Source of the DNA: Bacteroidota bacterium
Lineage (GTDB): Bacteria; Bacteroidota; Bacteroidia; AKYH767-A; OLB10
Direction: 5' to 3'
Assembly (NCBI GenBank): GCA_029547265.1
Contig: JAKPPP010000335.1
Span: forward strand, 1-46,472
Length of the DNA: 46,472 nucleotides
The translations under genes and the position numbers were made by a program. Below the pieces are notes generated by a model. The model did no database searches. It was not told the origin of the DNA and was given only the letters and a program-made list of their open reading frames with translations. Below, piece by piece: positions 7,473 to 14,872 of the stretch (its first letter is position 1; every line of letters begins with the position of its first letter).

Positions 7473-7877
7473 ATGAACGCAAAACAAGTACTTCGCATAG
7501 CCGCTATTTCCGGCGCAATCGCAGTTGCTTTTGGCGCCTTCGGTGCTCACAAACTGAAAGAATTAATCGATGAAAAATCAGTGTTGAATTGGGAAACAGG
7601 CGTTAAATACCAGATGCTGCATACTTTGGCAATGCTGATTTGCGGGGTATTATTGATGTTGCAACCTGTAAAACAGTTGAAAACCGCTGCTTCATTGTTT
7701 CTTGCGGGTATAATTTGCTTCAGCGGAAGCTTATATTTATTGACCACGCGTACAATAACCGGTCTCTCGGCAACGTTCCTTGGTCCTATAACTCCCATAG
7801 GTGGATTATTATTTATTGCAGGATGGCTCTTTTTATTCGTTGCAGTGAGTAAATTTACCGTTCCAAATAAACAGTAA
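7473..7877 (+). CDS. DUF423 family small membrane protein
   Basis: A 134-residue integral membrane protein with four predicted hydrophobic segments. The N-terminal ISGAIAVAFGAFGAHKLK is the DUF423 (YgdD/YwdK-like) signature. The central region has WETGVKYQMLHTLAML and the C-terminus TPIGGLLFIAGWLFLF. Function is unknown. The frame remains open upstream to 7335, but that extension is encoded by a heptamer array and the ATG at 7473 directly follows a -7 promoter motif. The lipoprotein gene begins two bases after its stop, so the two are co-transcribed. Confidence 0.88.
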   Translation: MNAKQVLRIAAISGAIAVAFGAFGAHKLKELIDEKSVLNWETGVKYQMLHTLAMLICGVLLMLQPVKQLKTAASLFLAGIICFSGSLYLLTTRTITGLSATFLGPITPIGGLLFIAGWLFLFVAVSKFTVPNKQ

Positions 7878-7879
7878 TT

Positions 7880-8335
7880 ATGATGAAAACATTGATTATC
7901 GGTGCCGCCTTTTTGGCTGTGTCGTGTCATGGAACAAAAGAGGCAGCGACCGCCACTTCTGATTCTTCTAGTTCACCTTCAAAAGAAACTGTCGTGTCAA
8001 ACACTCCCGAAGAATCTCAAAAAGAGGCTTCTCCCAACAAACAGGCATCTGTTATTCGCTTGGCAGTCAATTTTATAAGTATTGGTGCAGGCACCGATGT
8101 CGATGCTAAAAGAGTGTTAGATGAGTACATTTCCCAATATCGTCAGAAATCGGGGAAAATGGTTTCGTACGTAGCGCATCCTTGGGGACGAGAAGGCGAG
8201 GTGGAGAACCAATTTTCGCTATCTGAATTGTCGGAAAAAGAGCAAAGTGAATTTATTTCGGGCTTAAAATCGGCGATAAAAGGACGGGAACTCATTCAAA
8301 TCGAAGAGAATAAGGCAAATCGCTTTAAACAGTGA
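7880..8335 (+). CDS. Small predicted lipoprotein of unknown function
   Basis: A 151-residue protein. The N-terminus, MMKTLIIGAAFLAVSC, is a short signal sequence ending in a lipobox-like AVSC, so Cys16 is probably lipidated. Residues 17-56 are a Ser/Thr/Glu/Lys-rich linker. The folded part from about residue 57 starts ASVIRLAVNFISIGAGTDVD and has a charged helical end. I do not recognise a named family. It is co-transcribed with the DUF423 gene two bases upstream. Confidence 0.7.
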   Translation: MMKTLIIGAAFLAVSCHGTKEAATATSDSSSSPSKETVVSNTPEESQKEASPNKQASVIRLAVNFISIGAGTDVDAKRVLDEYISQYRQKSGKMVSYVAHPWGREGEVENQFSLSELSEKEQSEFISGLKSAIKGRELIQIEENKANRFKQ

Positions 8336-8357
8336 TAGCAATCATATAAAATATCAA

Positions 8358-8388
8358 TTGACGGAACACTAAAAATTCCGTTTCTTTG
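8358..8388 (+). promoter_or_regulatory. Predicted pckA promoter
   Basis: TTG (8358-8360) and TTTCTTTG (8381-8388, one mismatch to TAnnTTTG) are separated by 20 bases, the expected spacing. The ATG lies 22 bases after the -7 element. Confidence 0.5.
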
Positions 8389-8409
8389 CACAAACTTTCA
8401 GGAAAAATT

Positions 8410-10026
8410 ATGAACGAATACGGAATTAAAAACCCTAATGCTTCTATTGCTGATTTGGGTTTAAAGAATGTAGCGATCGCGCACTGGAATTTAACTCCAG
8501 CCGAATTAGTTGAAGAAACTATTCTGCAAGGCATGGGAACGCTTACCGATACTGGTGCGTTAGCCATCGATACCGGCGAATTTACAGGCCGCTCGCCTAA
8601 GGATAAATTCTGTGTTGTTGACAGTGAAACAGAAAATACCGTTTGGTGGGGTGATATCAACTTTAAATTCGATGCGGCCAAATTTGACCATATCTACACG
8701 CGCATGCAAGCTTACCTTACTAACCGTGAGGTCTATGTGCGCGATGCATATGCTTGTGCTGACCCTCGTTACCGCTTAAATGTACGCGTGGTTACTGAGT
8801 ATCCTTGGCAAAACCTATTTGTAAATAATTTATTCCTTCGTCCAACTCGTCAGGAGTTAGAAACATTTACTGCTGAGTGGACAATCGTTAACGCTCCCGG
8901 CTTCTTAGCAGATCCTGCTATCGACGGAACTCGTCAGCATAACTTCGCTATCATCAACTATACTAAGAAGATGATCCTTATTGGCGGAACAGGATATACA
9001 GGTGAAATCAAGAAAGGAATCTTCACTGTATTGAATTATGTTCTTCCTCAACACAAAGGAGTTTTAAGTATGCATTGCTCAGCCAATATCGGCAAGGATG
9101 GTGATACTGCATTGTTCTTCGGATTATCGGGAACAGGTAAAACTACTTTGAGTGCTGATCCGAACCGTGGACTAATCGGTGATGATGAGCATGGATGGAG
9201 TGATGATTCAGTATTTAATTTCGAAGGTGGATGTTATGCGAAATGCGTGAATTTATCTGCTGAAAAAGAGCCTCAAATCTTCAACGCTATTCGTTTCGGT
9301 TCATTACTTGAAAATATCGAGTGCTATCCTGAAACAACTACGGTTGATTACGATAATATCTCTAAAACAGAGAATACACGTGTTGCTTACCCGATTAACT
9401 ATATCGATAACTCGGTTGAGCCTTCGGTAGCAAAAACACCAAAAAATATCTTCTTCCTTACTTGCGATGCTTTCGGTGTATTACCTCCGATCTCTCGTTT
9501 AGATAACGGACAAGCGATGTATCACTTCATCTCAGGATATACTGCTAAAGTTGCAGGTACTGAAATGGGAATTACTGAGCCTACAACTACATTCTCTGCT
9601 TGCTTCGGTAAAGCATTCCTTCCTTTACATCCGGCTAAATACGCTGAGTTATTAGGAAAGAAATTAAAAGAGAATCCGGATATCAAAGTTTGGTTAGTTA
9701 ACACTGGTTGGTCAGGCGGCGCTTACGGCGTTGGATCACGTATGAAGTTAAGCTATACTCGTGCAATGATTTCTGCAGCTTTGAATGGTGAGTTCGACAA
9801 AACAGAATTCGAAGAGCTTCCGATCTTCCGTTTACGTGTGCCTAAATCTTGTTCAGGAGTTCCTGCAGAGATTTTAAATCCACGTTTAACATGGAGCGAT
9901 AAAGCTGCCTTCGATCAAACAGCAGCAGACCTTGCAGGTAAATTCGTTAAGAATTTCCAACAATATGCTGACGGAGCCAGCGCTGAAATTTTAGCAGCAG
10001 CACCTTCTGTTCCTGAAGTAGCATAA
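8410..10026 (+). CDS. pckA: Phosphoenolpyruvate carboxykinase (ATP)
   Basis: A 538-residue cytosolic enzyme that converts oxaloacetate and ATP to phosphoenolpyruvate, CO2 and ADP in gluconeogenesis. Length fits the ATP-dependent family. The P-loop GLSGTGKTTLS is at residues 238-248, with Lys244 and Thr245. The metal-binding kinase-2 motif GDDEHGW is at 257-263. The substrate region contains FTGRSPKDKF near residue 60 and NTGWSGGAYGVGSRMKL near the C-terminal third. The ATG at 8410 starts MNEYGIKNP; an in-frame TTG at 8386 lies in the -7 element and can be dismissed. It is a single-gene unit with a strong terminator at 10044-10070. Confidence 0.97.
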   Translation: MNEYGIKNPNASIADLGLKNVAIAHWNLTPAELVEETILQGMGTLTDTGALAIDTGEFTGRSPKDKFCVVDSETENTVWWGDINFKFDAAKFDHIYTRMQAYLTNREVYVRDAYACADPRYRLNVRVVTEYPWQNLFVNNLFLRPTRQELETFTAEWTIVNAPGFLADPAIDGTRQHNFAIINYTKKMILIGGTGYTGEIKKGIFTVLNYVLPQHKGVLSMHCSANIGKDGDTALFFGLSGTGKTTLSADPNRGLIGDDEHGWSDDSVFNFEGGCYAKCVNLSAEKEPQIFNAIRFGSLLENIECYPETTTVDYDNISKTENTRVAYPINYIDNSVEPSVAKTPKNIFFLTCDAFGVLPPISRLDNGQAMYHFISGYTAKVAGTEMGITEPTTTFSACFGKAFLPLHPAKYAELLGKKLKENPDIKVWLVNTGWSGGAYGVGSRMKLSYTRAMISAALNGEFDKTEFEELPIFRLRVPKSCSGVPAEILNPRLTWSDKAAFDQTAADLAGKFVKNFQQYADGASAEILAAAPSVPEVA

Positions 10027-10043
10027 TCACTAATAATATATTG

Positions 10044-10070
10044 AAAGGGGCGATTTTTTCGCCCCTTTTT
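10044..10070 (+). terminator. Terminator of pckA
   Basis: AAAGGGGCGA (10044-10053) pairs perfectly with TCGCCCCTTT (10059-10068) around TTTTT and is followed by more T. The next gene starts only nine bases later, so this hairpin overlaps the rsmE promoter region (TTTATTTG, 10068-10075). Confidence 0.85.
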
Positions 10071-10078
10071 ATTTGCCT

Positions 10079-10798
10079 ATGCACCTGTTTTATTGTCCCG
10101 AGTTATCGCCTAGTGACGATCAACTGCTTCTTCCTCCCGATGAGTCGTACCACGCAGCAAATGTATTGCGTTTGCGAGTTGGCGATGCTATTGGGGTGAC
10201 CGATGGTGCAGGACATCTCTATAACGCAGCGTTAGTAGAAGTGCATGCTAAGAAATGCTCTTATCGCATCATCGATGAGGTGCCGCAAAAAATCAGAAGT
10301 CGGGAGTTGCATGTTGCTATTGCTCCAACAAAAAATATCGATCGCTTTGAATGGTTTCTCGAGAAATCAACCGAGATCGGAATTGAAACAGTAACTCCGC
10401 TTTTATGTCGCTATTCGGAACGAAAAGAAGTGAAGCCCGATCGCTTGTCGAAAGTAATTGTCTCAGCAGCCAAGCAATCGATGCACTGTCGCTTTCCCGT
10501 ATTGCAGCCAATGATCACTTTTAAAGAGTTTATTGCCGCAGCACCCGATAATGCCATCAAACTCATTGCTCATTGCGAAGACAGCGTTAAAATGCCTATT
10601 CAGCGAGTGCTCGATCATGCAGAAAATGTGGTTGTATTGATAGGTCCCGAAGGAGATTTCTCTCCCGAAGAAATCCAACTGGCAATCGACAAAGGATTTA
10701 AACCCGTATCACTTGGCGAATCGCGATTAAGAACAGAAACTGCAGCGTTATATGCAACGATGGCTTTTAATTTATCGTCGGATAAGGATTCGTTTTGA
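10079..10798 (+). CDS. rsmE: 16S rRNA (uracil1498-N3)-methyltransferase
   Basis: A 239-residue SPOUT-class methyltransferase that modifies U1498 of 16S rRNA. An N-terminal PUA-like domain (HLFYCPEL, HAANVLRLRVGD) is followed by the knotted SAM-binding domain. The domain carries IAPTKNIDRFEWFLEKSTEIG, LIGPEGDFSPEE and the C-terminal SLGESRLRTETAALYA, all diagnostic for RsmE. The ATG at 10079 is preferred over an in-frame TTG six bases upstream. The start lies nine bases after the pckA terminator, so it needs its own promoter, probably the -7-like TTTATTTG at 10068-10075. A 29-unit heptamer array begins in its TGA stop codon. Confidence 0.95.
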   Translation: MHLFYCPELSPSDDQLLLPPDESYHAANVLRLRVGDAIGVTDGAGHLYNAALVEVHAKKCSYRIIDEVPQKIRSRELHVAIAPTKNIDRFEWFLEKSTEIGIETVTPLLCRYSERKEVKPDRLSKVIVSAAKQSMHCRFPVLQPMITFKEFIAAAPDNAIKLIAHCEDSVKMPIQRVLDHAENVVVLIGPEGDFSPEEIQLAIDKGFKPVSLGESRLRTETAALYATMAFNLSSDKDSF

Positions 10799-10999
10799 TT
10801 CTCGATTCTCGATGCTTGATTCTCGATGCTTGATTCTCGATTCTTGATGCTCGATGCTTGATTCTCGATGCTTGATTCTCGATGCTTGATTCTCGATTCT
10901 CGATGCTTGATTCTCGATGCTTGATTCTCGATTCTTGATGCTCGATGCTCGATGCTTGATTCTCGATGCTTGATTCTCGATTCTTGATTCTCGATTCTC
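10797..10999 (+). repeat. Uninterrupted 29-unit heptanucleotide array GATKCTY
   Basis: Twenty-nine consecutive 7-base units with no insertion or deletion. Every unit is GAT[T/G]CT[C/T]: I count 14 GATTCTC, 9 GATGCTT, 3 GATTCTT and 3 GATGCTC. The GA of the first unit is the GA of the rsmE TGA stop codon. On the minus strand it stays open as a 7-residue peptide repeat (such as ASRIENQ), which is an artefact of 3 x 7 = 21 bases. Confidence 0.92.
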
Positions 11000-11265
11000 G
11001 ATTTTATGCAATTGGATCTTGGTTATTAAGAAAGGACCGCGAAAAGCTTGTGTCTTAATTCTTGATTCTTGATGCTCGATGCTCGATTTTATGTAATTTG
11101 ATCATGGTTGTTAAGAATGAACCACGAACATCTTGTAACCTGAATCGATGCTTGATGCTCGATTTTATGCAATTGGATTTTGAAACTAATAATGAACCGC
11201 AAACAACTTGCGTCCTGTATCCTTCATCCTGCATCGAATATCTATAATCGAGCATCTATCATCGG
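10999..11265 (+). repeat. Three imperfect ~80-bp repeats with heptamer tails
   Basis: Units start at CGATTTTATG at 10999, 11084 and 11160. Each has a core of about 55 bases (CGATTTTATGCAATTGGAT, then AATGAACCRCRAA and CTTG) followed by two to eight 7-base units like GATGCTY or TATCCTK. This is a higher-order extension of the neighbouring heptamer array. No gene is supported in 10799-11321. Confidence 0.7.
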
Positions 11266-11309
11266 ATACCGAAAAAAAAATCATCATCCATATTTAATCT
11301 TAAAAAACC

Positions 11310-11317
11310 TACCTTTG
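11310..11317 (+). promoter_or_regulatory. -7 promoter element of the DUF4159 gene
   Basis: TACCTTTG matches TAnnTTTG and ends four bases before the ATG at 11322, the same layout as at 7461-7475. A leaderless transcript is predicted. The -33 element is not clear. Confidence 0.6.
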
Positions 11318-11321
11318 TCTT

Positions 11322-11987
11322 ATGATAAAGAAATTAATTTTCTTATTGGCAATTCCGGTTTTGCTATGCAGTGCTGCGGGTGCTCCTGAGCCTTCGATGA
11401 AAATCGCCTTGTTGAAATACAATGGTGGTGGCGATTGGTATGCCAACCTCGAGACTTCCTTGAAGAACTTAGTGAATTTTTGTAATCAGAATTTAGGAAC
11501 AACTATTAATCCCGAGCAATCAATTGTAGAAGTAGGGAGTCCTGAGTTGTTTAATTATCCCTTTGTGCACATGACAGGACATGGTAACGTGGTTTTCTCG
11601 ACCGCTGAATCGGATAATTTACGCAAGTACTTAACGGGTGGAGGATTCCTTCATATCAGCGATAATTACGGACTGGATAAATTTATTCGTCCACAGATGA
11701 AACGTGTATTCCCTGAACTTGAATTCGTGGAGATACCTTTTTCGCATCCTATCTTTCACCAGAAATTTGATTTCCCTAACGGACTACCAAAGATTCACGA
11801 ACACGACGGAACGGCTCCTCAAGGGTTCGGATTGTTTTACAACGGACGATTAGTTTGCTTTTATGATTACGAATGCGATTTAGGCGATGGCTGGGAAGAT
11901 CGTGAAGTGCATAAAGACTCAGAAGAAAATAGATTGAAAGCATTGAAGATGGGTGCGAACCTAATTCAATATGCATTTCGAAATTAA
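11322..11987 (+). CDS. Exported DUF4159 domain-containing protein
   Basis: A 221-residue protein with a signal peptide (MIKKLIFLLAIPVLLCSAAGA). The mature part matches DUF4159: IALLKYNGGGDWYANLETSLKNLV, then FVHMTGHGNVVFS, a Gly-rich LRKYLTGGGFLHISDNYG, and a C-terminal DLGDGWEDREVHKD. The family has a glutamine-amidotransferase-like (flavodoxin-type) fold and is often encoded with MoxR/VWA genes, but none lie here. Enzymatic activity is not established. Only six bases separate it from the next gene, so they are probably one transcript. Confidence 0.85.
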   Translation: MIKKLIFLLAIPVLLCSAAGAPEPSMKIALLKYNGGGDWYANLETSLKNLVNFCNQNLGTTINPEQSIVEVGSPELFNYPFVHMTGHGNVVFSTAESDNLRKYLTGGGFLHISDNYGLDKFIRPQMKRVFPELEFVEIPFSHPIFHQKFDFPNGLPKIHEHDGTAPQGFGLFYNGRLVCFYDYECDLGDGWEDREVHKDSEENRLKALKMGANLIQYAFRN

Positions 11988-11993
11988 TAGAAG

Positions 11994-12329
11994 ATGCAAA
12001 AGTTAACAATGCGTAAAAGTTTAGCGTGGCTGCTGCTGGCAATTTGCTTGCAGTGGATGTTGCCGCGTGAACTTTGGCATGAGTTAACACATCACCATGA
12101 TACCGACGATCATCAAGTTGTTGGCAACGCTCGACTAAATTTTAGTGAGCAACATGAGCACTGTTTAATCCTTGAACTTTCATTACCTCCGGTAGTTCAC
12201 GAAGATGCGCAAGAAGTAAATTTCGAGCAAGCTTATAATCGTGAGTTTTTCATTGCAGAAACTCCTTCGCCGGTAACCATTTTTATAACATGCGATCACG
12301 CACGTGGTCCGCCGAGCGTAAAAGCGTAA
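11994..12329 (+). CDS. Small exported His-rich protein upstream of TonB receptor
   Basis: A 111-residue protein, or 106 if the ATG at 12009 (MRKSLAWLLLAICLQ) is used. The second start gives a better signal sequence. After the hydrophobic N-terminus comes HELTHHHDTDDHQ, then EQHEHC. The His/Asp/Cys spacing looks suited to binding a divalent metal. I do not know a named family, but similar small His-rich proteins are often found next to Bacteroidota TonB receptors thought to carry metals. It lies six bases after the DUF4159 gene and 195 bases before the receptor gene. A periplasmic metal-handling role is inference. Confidence 0.7.
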   Translation: MQKLTMRKSLAWLLLAICLQWMLPRELWHELTHHHDTDDHQVVGNARLNFSEQHEHCLILELSLPPVVHEDAQEVNFEQAYNREFFIAETPSPVTIFITCDHARGPPSVKA

Positions 12330-12380
12330 AATTTATTTAATGTGATATCGTTGACTGCTGACTTAATTATTGGCGGTTGA

Positions 12381-12458
12381 GCGATATGCATTTCATCCAT
12401 TTATTTACAAGTCCTTGTTGCGATATGCTTACGCAAATTGAATTCACGCAATTCAATT
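12381..12458 (+). promoter_or_regulatory. Possible operator region upstream of the TonB receptor
   Basis: AATTGAATT (12436-12444) and AATTCAATT (12450-12458) form a perfect 9-base dyad with a 5-base spacer. Upstream, GCGATATGC occurs twice (12381-12389 and 12420-12428). This spacer separates the His-rich protein from the receptor and could bind a metal-responsive repressor. No known consensus is matched with confidence. Confidence 0.4.
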
Positions 12459-12524
12459 GTGAAGCAGCTATTTTCTGCTATGCATAAACGTTAGCAAGGA
12501 TAAATACACTCAAGATATTATCAA

Positions 12525-14804
12525 ATGAAATTCATATATCAACTCATATTTTTATTGCTATTGCTTCCCGTATTGAGTAATGCTCAGTCGTCGTTAGAAG
12601 GAAAAGTGACCGACAAAAAAACGGGAGAACCAATAGTCGGTGCGGCAGTTTATATTCCCGATACAAGAACGGGAGTGATCACTGATCTCGACGGACATTA
12701 TTCAATCACTCAATTGCCATCACGAAAATTGATGGTACAAGTAAAGTTGATCGGCTATGGAGTACTCACTGAAATGATCGATTTATCGACCACTCATAAA
12801 AAGGATTTTTTATTGTCAGAAACCATACTCGAAAAAAGTGAAGTGGTCGTCACCGGATCAGCATTTACCACCGACCATGCTCGATCGAGTTTGTCGATTG
12901 AACCACTCGAGAAAAAGCAATTACAAACAGTAGGAGCTACTAACATTACTGATGCGATAGCGCAAATTCCGGGAGTATCTGGAATTACTACAGGTGGAGG
13001 CATCAGCAAGCCCGTTATCCGCGGATTGGGATATAATCGCATTGTAACCGTAAACGAAGGACTACGACAAGAAGGGCAGCAATGGGGCGATGAACACGGA
13101 TTAGAGATTGATCAGTTCTCAGCAGATCGGATAGAAGTCCTGAAAGGTCCTGCCAGCTTAATGTACGGCTCAGATGCATTAGGAGGAGTTATAAATATTT
13201 TAGAGCCCGTACCCGCAGCCCAAGGCACAATACAAGCAGAGGTCAACTCGCAATATTCCACCAACAATAAAATGAGTGCAAACAGTTTGATGGCAGAAGG
13301 AAATCAGAAAGGCTTTGTGTGGAGGATGAGGGGAACTTATAAAGATGCAGGAGCCTATAAAACTCCGCAAGAAGCAGTTTATAATTCTGCGTTCAACGAA
13401 CAGAATGGGAATCTGATGCTAGGACTTAACCGCAAGTGGGGATATCAGCATGTTCACATTAGCAGTTACCATGCGAAATTCGGATTGATAGAAGGAGAAA
13501 GAGACTCAGCCAGCGGACAATTTTTAAGCGCCATAGGAGAGATAATCCCTAACGGTGATGCCTATACGAGAAGAATAGATATACCATTTCAGAAAGTAGA
13601 TCATTTGAAAATTTCGTCGGTAGGAAGTTATTTCATAGGCAAAGGGAATTTAAGAACTGTAATAGGATGGCAGCAAAACGATAGAAGAGAATTTTCGGAA
13701 AGTGCGAACATCCCGGGATTATACTTCCGCCTAAATACAATCAGTGCCGATTTGAAATATTATTTCAACGAAATAAAAGGAATTGAACTTGTGGCGGGAA
13801 TTAGCGCTTTGCATCAAGAAAATGAAAACAAAGGTGATGAGTTTTTAATTCCCGAATACACAATGCAAGAAGGAGGAGGGTTTGTATCGGCGAAGAAAAA
13901 TTTCAACCGGTGGACTGTGAATGCCGGAGCGCGAATGGATTTTCGAGAAGTAAGAGGAAAGCAACTAGACACGCTGTTTAATGCATTTCATACGAATGTA
14001 AGTGCGGTATCTGCATCAGCGGGAACTACCTATGAAGTAAATGAGCAATTGCATTTAAAATTTAATGTCGGGCGTGGATTCAGAGCACCCAATATTTCAG
14101 AATTAGCTGCCAATGGCATCCACGAAGGAACCTTTCGTTTTGAATTAGGAAATACCGATTTGAAGCCCGAAACAAGTCTGCAGTGGGATTTAGGTATGGG
14201 CTATGAAAGTGGTAAAGCGGGAGCTGAATTATCGTTGTTTTACAATAGTATTAATGATTTTATCTACTATCGCAACAGCGGAGGAGAGACGAAAGACGTT
14301 GACGGAATAGACTATCCCGTTTATCGTTATGTGCAAGGCAATTCGGTGCTTTATGGAGCGGAATTCATGTTCGACTATCACATCACGGACCCTTTGCATT
14401 TTGAAAACAAGATAGCCTATGTGATTGGAGAGAACAAAGATCAAAATACGGCACTGCCATTTGTTCCGCCGTTGCATTGGAATTCGGAATTGAGTTATGC
14501 GATTATAAAAAAATCAGAGAATGCACTCAAACAATTACAAGTAAAAGCGATGCTAGACGTATATGCGAAACAAGATCGAATTGATTCCTTTGAAACAGAA
14601 ACGAAGGGTGCTACTGTCTTTGGTGCAAGCATAAATGCAGATATTAAAATCGGCAAGACGCTTTGTTCGCTTTTTGTATTAGGAAATAACCTTGGAGATG
14701 TTACCTATTACAATCACTTAAGTAGACTAAAAGATGCACGCATTGCGTCGATGGGAAGGAATATAACGTTTGGGTTGACGATTCCCCTCGCAATTAAAAA
14801 TTAA
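12525..14804 (+). CDS. TonB-dependent outer-membrane receptor
   Basis: A 759-residue outer-membrane transporter. A signal peptide ends near SNAQ. Residues about 22-105 form a carboxypeptidase-regulatory-like beta domain (LEGKVTDKKTGEPIVGAAVY). The plug domain follows, with RGLGYNRIVTVNEG, QWGDEHGLEID and RIEVLKGPASLMYGSDALGGVINI. The rest is a 22-strand barrel type, with the C-terminal strand ending in ITFGLTIPLAIKN. The plug resembles ZnuD-like metal receptors rather than polysaccharide SusC proteins, and no SusD gene follows. Together with the His-rich neighbour this suggests zinc or another metal as cargo; that is inference. Confidence 0.92.
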   Translation: MKFIYQLIFLLLLLPVLSNAQSSLEGKVTDKKTGEPIVGAAVYIPDTRTGVITDLDGHYSITQLPSRKLMVQVKLIGYGVLTEMIDLSTTHKKDFLLSETILEKSEVVVTGSAFTTDHARSSLSIEPLEKKQLQTVGATNITDAIAQIPGVSGITTGGGISKPVIRGLGYNRIVTVNEGLRQEGQQWGDEHGLEIDQFSADRIEVLKGPASLMYGSDALGGVINILEPVPAAQGTIQAEVNSQYSTNNKMSANSLMAEGNQKGFVWRMRGTYKDAGAYKTPQEAVYNSAFNEQNGNLMLGLNRKWGYQHVHISSYHAKFGLIEGERDSASGQFLSAIGEIIPNGDAYTRRIDIPFQKVDHLKISSVGSYFIGKGNLRTVIGWQQNDRREFSESANIPGLYFRLNTISADLKYYFNEIKGIELVAGISALHQENENKGDEFLIPEYTMQEGGGFVSAKKNFNRWTVNAGARMDFREVRGKQLDTLFNAFHTNVSAVSASAGTTYEVNEQLHLKFNVGRGFRAPNISELAANGIHEGTFRFELGNTDLKPETSLQWDLGMGYESGKAGAELSLFYNSINDFIYYRNSGGETKDVDGIDYPVYRYVQGNSVLYGAEFMFDYHITDPLHFENKIAYVIGENKDQNTALPFVPPLHWNSELSYAIIKKSENALKQLQVKAMLDVYAKQDRIDSFETETKGATVFGASINADIKIGKTLCSLFVLGNNLGDVTYYNHLSRLKDARIASMGRNITFGLTIPLAIKN

Positions 14805-14820
14805 AATTCGTCAATTAGAA

Positions 14821-14865
14821 AAATAGGAACGCCTGCCATGAATATCATTGCAGGCGTTCCTATTT
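14821..14865. terminator. Bidirectional terminator between convergent genes
   Basis: A 16-base perfect stem, left arm 14821-14836 (AAATAGGAACGCCTGC) and right arm 14850-14865, with a 13-base loop. A- and T-rich flanks let it serve both the receptor gene and the convergent giant surface-protein gene. Confidence 0.9.
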
Positions 14866-14872
14866 TAATTTA

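Noticed and set aside
10772-11011. 79-residue minus-strand open frame with repeated ASRIENQ-like heptads
   Set aside because: It is the translation of the 7-base array (3 x 7 = 21 bases), has no start signal or upstream promoter, and overlaps the rsmE end.
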